From Tabrizicola_A aquatica (GTDB lineage Bacteria > Pseudomonadota > Alphaproteobacteria > Rhodobacterales > Rhodobacteraceae): a stretch of DNA of 64,000 bases. The notes beneath the pieces are model-generated. The model saw only the letters and a program-made list of their open reading frames with translations. It was not told the origin of the DNA and made no database searches. Positions 61,243 to 64,000 of the stretch are shown one piece after another; the first letter of the stretch is position 1, and each line of letters starts with the position of its first letter. Made by a program: the position numbers and the translations under genes. The stretch lies in assembly GCA_965194375.1 (NCBI GenBank), contig OZ239428.1, one strand, 5' to 3'.

Positions 61243-62130
61243 ATGACCTACATCCCTTTTCCCGATATCTCGCCTGAAATCTTCGCCATCGACATCGGCC
61301 CGGTGACCCTGGCGCTGCGCTGGTATGCGCTGGCCTATATCGTCGGGCTGATCTCGGGCTGGAAGCTGATCGTGCGCATGATCACGACGCCACGGCTTTG
61401 GCCCGGCGCGGCACCTGCGCGGCCCGAGCAGATTGAGCGGTTGCTGACATGGGTCATCGTCGGCGTCATCTTGGGCGGGCGTGTGGGCTATGTGCTCTTT
61501 TACGACTTGGCCGGTTTTGCCATCGACCCCGCCCGCATTTTGCGGGTCTGGGAGGGTGGCATGTCTTTCCACGGTGGCTTCCTTGGCGTGGTTGTGGTCG
61601 GCATCCTGTTCTGTCGGCGCGAAAACATCCCCATGCTGCCGATGGCCGATCTGATGGCAGCCGTCGCGCCGATCGGCCTTCTCTTGGGCCGGATCGCCAA
61701 TTTCATCAACGCCGAGCTTTGGGGCCGCGCCACCACCCTGCCTTGGGGCGTGGCCTTTCCGGGTGATGCGGCGCAATCCTGCGCGACCACCGACTTGCCC
61801 TGCATCCGCCACCCCAGCCAGCTTTACGAGGCGGGGTTAGAGGGGTTGCTGCTCTTGGTTTTGCTCACTTACCTGATCTGGTGGCGCGGTTGGTTCCGCT
61901 TTCCCGGCGCGATTGCGGGGCTGTTCTTCATCGGCTACGGCGCGGCGCGCTTTTTCGTGGAGTTCTTCCGCCAGCCCGACGCCCAGTTCGTGACGGCCGA
62001 GAACCCGCTGGGACTTTATCTCCACTTGGGCGGTGTGGGCCTGACGGCGGGGCAGCTCCTCAGCCTGCCGATGATCATCGCCGGGCTTTGGGTCTTGGCG
62101 CGGGCCCGGCAGACCCCGCCGCAAGCATGA
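61243..62130 (+). CDS. lgt: Prolipoprotein diacylglyceryl transferase Lgt
   Basis: Lgt attaches diacylglycerol to the lipobox cysteine of lipoproteins such as BamD and the 6.8-kb lipoprotein. The 295 residues have about seven transmembrane segments and the signature LLLGRIANFINAELWGR. Upstream is the divergent ubiK. The stop overlaps the next start (ATGA). Confidence 0.95.
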   Translation: MTYIPFPDISPEIFAIDIGPVTLALRWYALAYIVGLISGWKLIVRMITTPRLWPGAAPARPEQIERLLTWVIVGVILGGRVGYVLFYDLAGFAIDPARILRVWEGGMSFHGGFLGVVVVGILFCRRENIPMLPMADLMAAVAPIGLLLGRIANFINAELWGRATTLPWGVAFPGDAAQSCATTDLPCIRHPSQLYEAGLEGLLLLVLLTYLIWWRGWFRFPGAIAGLFFIGYGAARFFVEFFRQPDAQFVTAENPLGLYLHLGGVGLTAGQLLSLPMIIAGLWVLARARQTPPQA

Positions 62131-63179
62131 CCGCGCTGGCCGAGATCCTGATCCGGCGCATCCGTGAGGATGGGCCGATGACGGTGGCGAGCTACATGGC
62201 CGAATGCCTCATGCACCCCGAGCATGGCTATTACACCACTAGGCCGCCCTTTGGCGCCCAAGGCGACTTCGTCACCGCCCCCGAGATCAGCCAGATGTTC
62301 GGCGAGTTGATCGGCCTTTGCTTGGCGCAATCTTGGCTTGATCAGGGTGCACCCGCGCCCTTTACGCTGGCCGAATTGGGCCCGGGTCGCGGCACGCTGA
62401 TGGCCGATGTCTTGCGCGCGACGCGCGGCGTGCCGGGATTTCATGCGGCCATGCGATTGGTGCTGCACGAAGCCTCTCCCGCCTTGCGCGCGGTGCAGGC
62501 GCACGCCCTGCGGGGCTTTCATCCGCAGTGGATCGCAGAGATCGACGCCCTGCCCGACCAGCCCCTCTTTCTGATCGCGAACGAATTCTTCGATGCCCTG
62601 CCGATCCACCAATACCAGCGGACCCAAGGCCAGTGGCACGAACGGCTGATCGGGCTACAGGCGGACCATCTGGCCTTTGGTATCGCGCCAGACCCCACCA
62701 ACGGCGGCCCCGGCCCACAGTTTGCGGCGGAACCTGAGGGGACCGTCGTGGAAACCTGCCCGCAGGCGCGGCCCTACATGGCCACGATCCAGCACCGCCT
62801 GCACGCCCATGGCGGCCTTGCGCTGATCGTCGATTACGGGGGCTGGCGGTCAAAGGGCGACACGCTGCAGGCCCTGAAATCCCACGCCTTCACCGACCCC
62901 TTGGCCGAACCGGGCCGCGCCGATCTGACCGCCCATGTCGATTTCGAGGCGCTGGCCGCAGGCTGGGCGCCCTATCGCTACACCACCCAAGGCGCGTTTC
63001 TGACCGCGCTCGGGATCGAGGCCCGCGCGGCACGGCTGGCGCAGGGTCTGACCGGACCAGCCTTGGAAAATCACCGCGCCGCGCATCACCGCTTGACCAA
63101 TGACGCCGAAATGGGTTCGCTGTTCAAAGTGCTGGCCCTTTACGGCCCCTCTGCCCCACCGCCGCCCGGTTTTGCCTGA
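62127..63179 (+). CDS. MidA/NDUFAF7-family class I methyltransferase
   Basis: The 350-residue SAM-dependent methyltransferase (DUF185) is related to MidA/NDUFAF7, which methylates an arginine of a complex I subunit in mitochondria. Visible are HPEHGYY, GDFVTAPEISQMFGE, the SAM motif LAELGPGRGTLMAD and the LIANEFFDALPIHQY segment. It overlaps lgt by 4 nt. In bacteria the substrate is less well known; complex I is the natural guess. Confidence 0.9.
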   Translation: MTALAEILIRRIREDGPMTVASYMAECLMHPEHGYYTTRPPFGAQGDFVTAPEISQMFGELIGLCLAQSWLDQGAPAPFTLAELGPGRGTLMADVLRATRGVPGFHAAMRLVLHEASPALRAVQAHALRGFHPQWIAEIDALPDQPLFLIANEFFDALPIHQYQRTQGQWHERLIGLQADHLAFGIAPDPTNGGPGPQFAAEPEGTVVETCPQARPYMATIQHRLHAHGGLALIVDYGGWRSKGDTLQALKSHAFTDPLAEPGRADLTAHVDFEALAAGWAPYRYTTQGAFLTALGIEARAARLAQGLTGPALENHRAAHHRLTNDAEMGSLFKVLALYGPSAPPPPGFA

Positions 63180-63196
63180 TTGCCTGAAAGACGCAG

Positions 63197-63946
63197 ATGC
63201 TGGAAATCATTACCTCGGATGCCCTTGCGCCCCGTCATGGCTTTTTCACCCGAAAGGGTGGCGCGTCCTCGGGCATTTTCGCCGGGCTGAATTGCGGCAC
63301 TGGCAGTTCGGATCAGGCCGAGATCGTCGCCATCAACCGCGCCCGCGTCGCCGATGCGATGGGTCTGGGGGTGGAGGGCTTGGTCAGCGTGCATCAGGTC
63401 CATTCGCCCGATGTGGTGACCGTCACCGCCCCCCTTGCCGACCGGCCCCGCGCCGATGCGATGGTGACAGCCACGCCGGGCTTGGCGCTGGCGGTGTTGA
63501 CCGCCGATTGCCAGCCGGTGCTTTTTGCCGATGCCAAGGCGGGCGTGATCGGCGCGGCCCATGCGGGCTGGAAAGGCGCGCGCGATGGGGTGATGGAGGC
63601 CACGCTCGATGCCATGGAAGTCCTTGGCGCGCGGCGCGGGCAGATCACCGCCGTGATTGGCCCCTGCATCAGCCAGACCGCCTATGAGGTGGGTCAGGAG
63701 TTTTTTGAAAGCTTCACCGACGATGCCCCCGAGGCCCGGCGGTTTTTCGTGAACGGCAATGGAGACCGTTATCTCTTTGATCTGCCGTCCTATGGGCTGT
63801 GGCGGCTGCGCGAGGCCGGGGTGGGCCATGCCGACTGGACGCGCCACTGCACCTACCGCGATCCGGCCCGGTTCTATTCCTACCGCCGCACCACCCATGC
63901 CGGTGAGGCCGACTATGGACGGCAGATTTCAGTCATCCGGCTGTGA
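63197..63946 (+). CDS. pgeF: Peptidoglycan editing factor PgeF (laccase-domain)
   Basis: PgeF (YfiH) proofreads peptidoglycan stem composition; relatives were once called polyphenol oxidases. The 249 residues have HGFFTRKGGASSG, VSVHQVHSPDV, ADCQPVLFAD, AHAGWKGARDG and IGPCISQTAYEVG, covering the metal-binding His/Cys positions. It is 17 bp downstream of midA in the lgt-midA-pgeF operon. Confidence 0.93.
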   Translation: MLEIITSDALAPRHGFFTRKGGASSGIFAGLNCGTGSSDQAEIVAINRARVADAMGLGVEGLVSVHQVHSPDVVTVTAPLADRPRADAMVTATPGLALAVLTADCQPVLFADAKAGVIGAAHAGWKGARDGVMEATLDAMEVLGARRGQITAVIGPCISQTAYEVGQEFFESFTDDAPEARRFFVNGNGDRYLFDLPSYGLWRLREAGVGHADWTRHCTYRDPARFYSYRRTTHAGEADYGRQISVIRL

Positions 63947-64000
63947 TCGGGGCAAGACTGCGGCGGGCTTGCCCGATGATTGCCACCAAATCAGAAACAA

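Noticed and set aside
1..64000. Prophage, insertion sequences, CRISPR arrays, tRNA or rRNA genes
   Set aside because: No transposase, integrase, phage structural gene, spaced direct-repeat array or tRNA T-loop pattern was seen other than the tmRNA acceptor piece.

Overview
The window is about 64 kb of GC-rich chromosomal DNA from a member of the Rhodobacteraceae (Alphaproteobacteria), close to the Rhodobacter/Gemmobacter/Tabrizicola group. This placement rests on lineage-typical genes: a two-piece, circularly permuted tmRNA with tag ANDNHAPMALAA, an alphaproteobacterial SspB, the F1-ATPase zeta inhibitor, TrgA, a fumC-DUF4169-RHH operon, and a B12-dependent methionine synthase that appears to be split into separate polypeptides. 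There is no prophage, insertion sequence, CRISPR array, rRNA or ordinary tRNA. It reads as core genome with a few small accessory inserts. The assignment comes from family recognition, not from a database search.

Layout. 1-9 kb: a partial methyltransferase, secreted MsrB, the cobaltochelatase pair cobS-cobT, aminopeptidase P, SufE, a lipoprotein, RNase D and a DUF454 membrane protein. 9-19.7 kb: a class III aminotransferase, a divergent SDR/TetR pair with twin operators, a GntR regulator, a tellurite/oxidative-stress group (trgB-like NUDIX, trgA, cfa, photolyase), a cysteine-desulfurase-like protein and an orphan PotD-type binding protein. 19.7-24 kb: ssrA (tmRNA) followed by 75-bp tandem repeats, then sspB, a TylF-type methyltransferase, and fumC with two small downstream genes. 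24-30 kb: a translationally coupled P450/hydrolase pair, ccdA, a TusA-like protein and rne.

30-43 kb: a DctB/DctD two-component system whose regulator lacks the sigma-54 contact motif. The purine genes purC-purS-purQ follow, interrupted by an alcohol dehydrogenase flanked by hairpins. Next come the ATPase zeta subunit, a homocysteine methyltransferase, a radical SAM protein, a corrinoid protein, a mini membrane protein with DUF1638, and a GlcD-like flavoprotein. 43-59 kb: the downstream part of the division and cell wall cluster on the minus strand, in transcription order murD-ftsW-murG-murC-(DUF2484 remnant)-murB-ddl-ftsQ-ftsA-ftsZ-lpxC-bamD-recN. 59-64 kb: rimO, a parDE toxin-antitoxin module, ubiK, and the operon lgt-midA-pgeF.

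How the parts connect. The tmRNA tags stalled nascent proteins, and its neighbour SspB delivers tagged proteins to ClpXP. CobST help make the cobalamin used by the split methionine synthase. The mur/fts genes form one long envelope and division transcription unit. Its ftsA-ftsZ gap carries DnaA-box-like and CcrM (GANTC) sites that could couple division to replication. No wholly new multi-gene system is obvious. The most unusual signals are the covarying 75-bp repeats behind ssrA, the P450/membrane-hydrolase pair, the DUF1638 miniprotein unit, and the DctD homologue with a remodelled AAA+ core.
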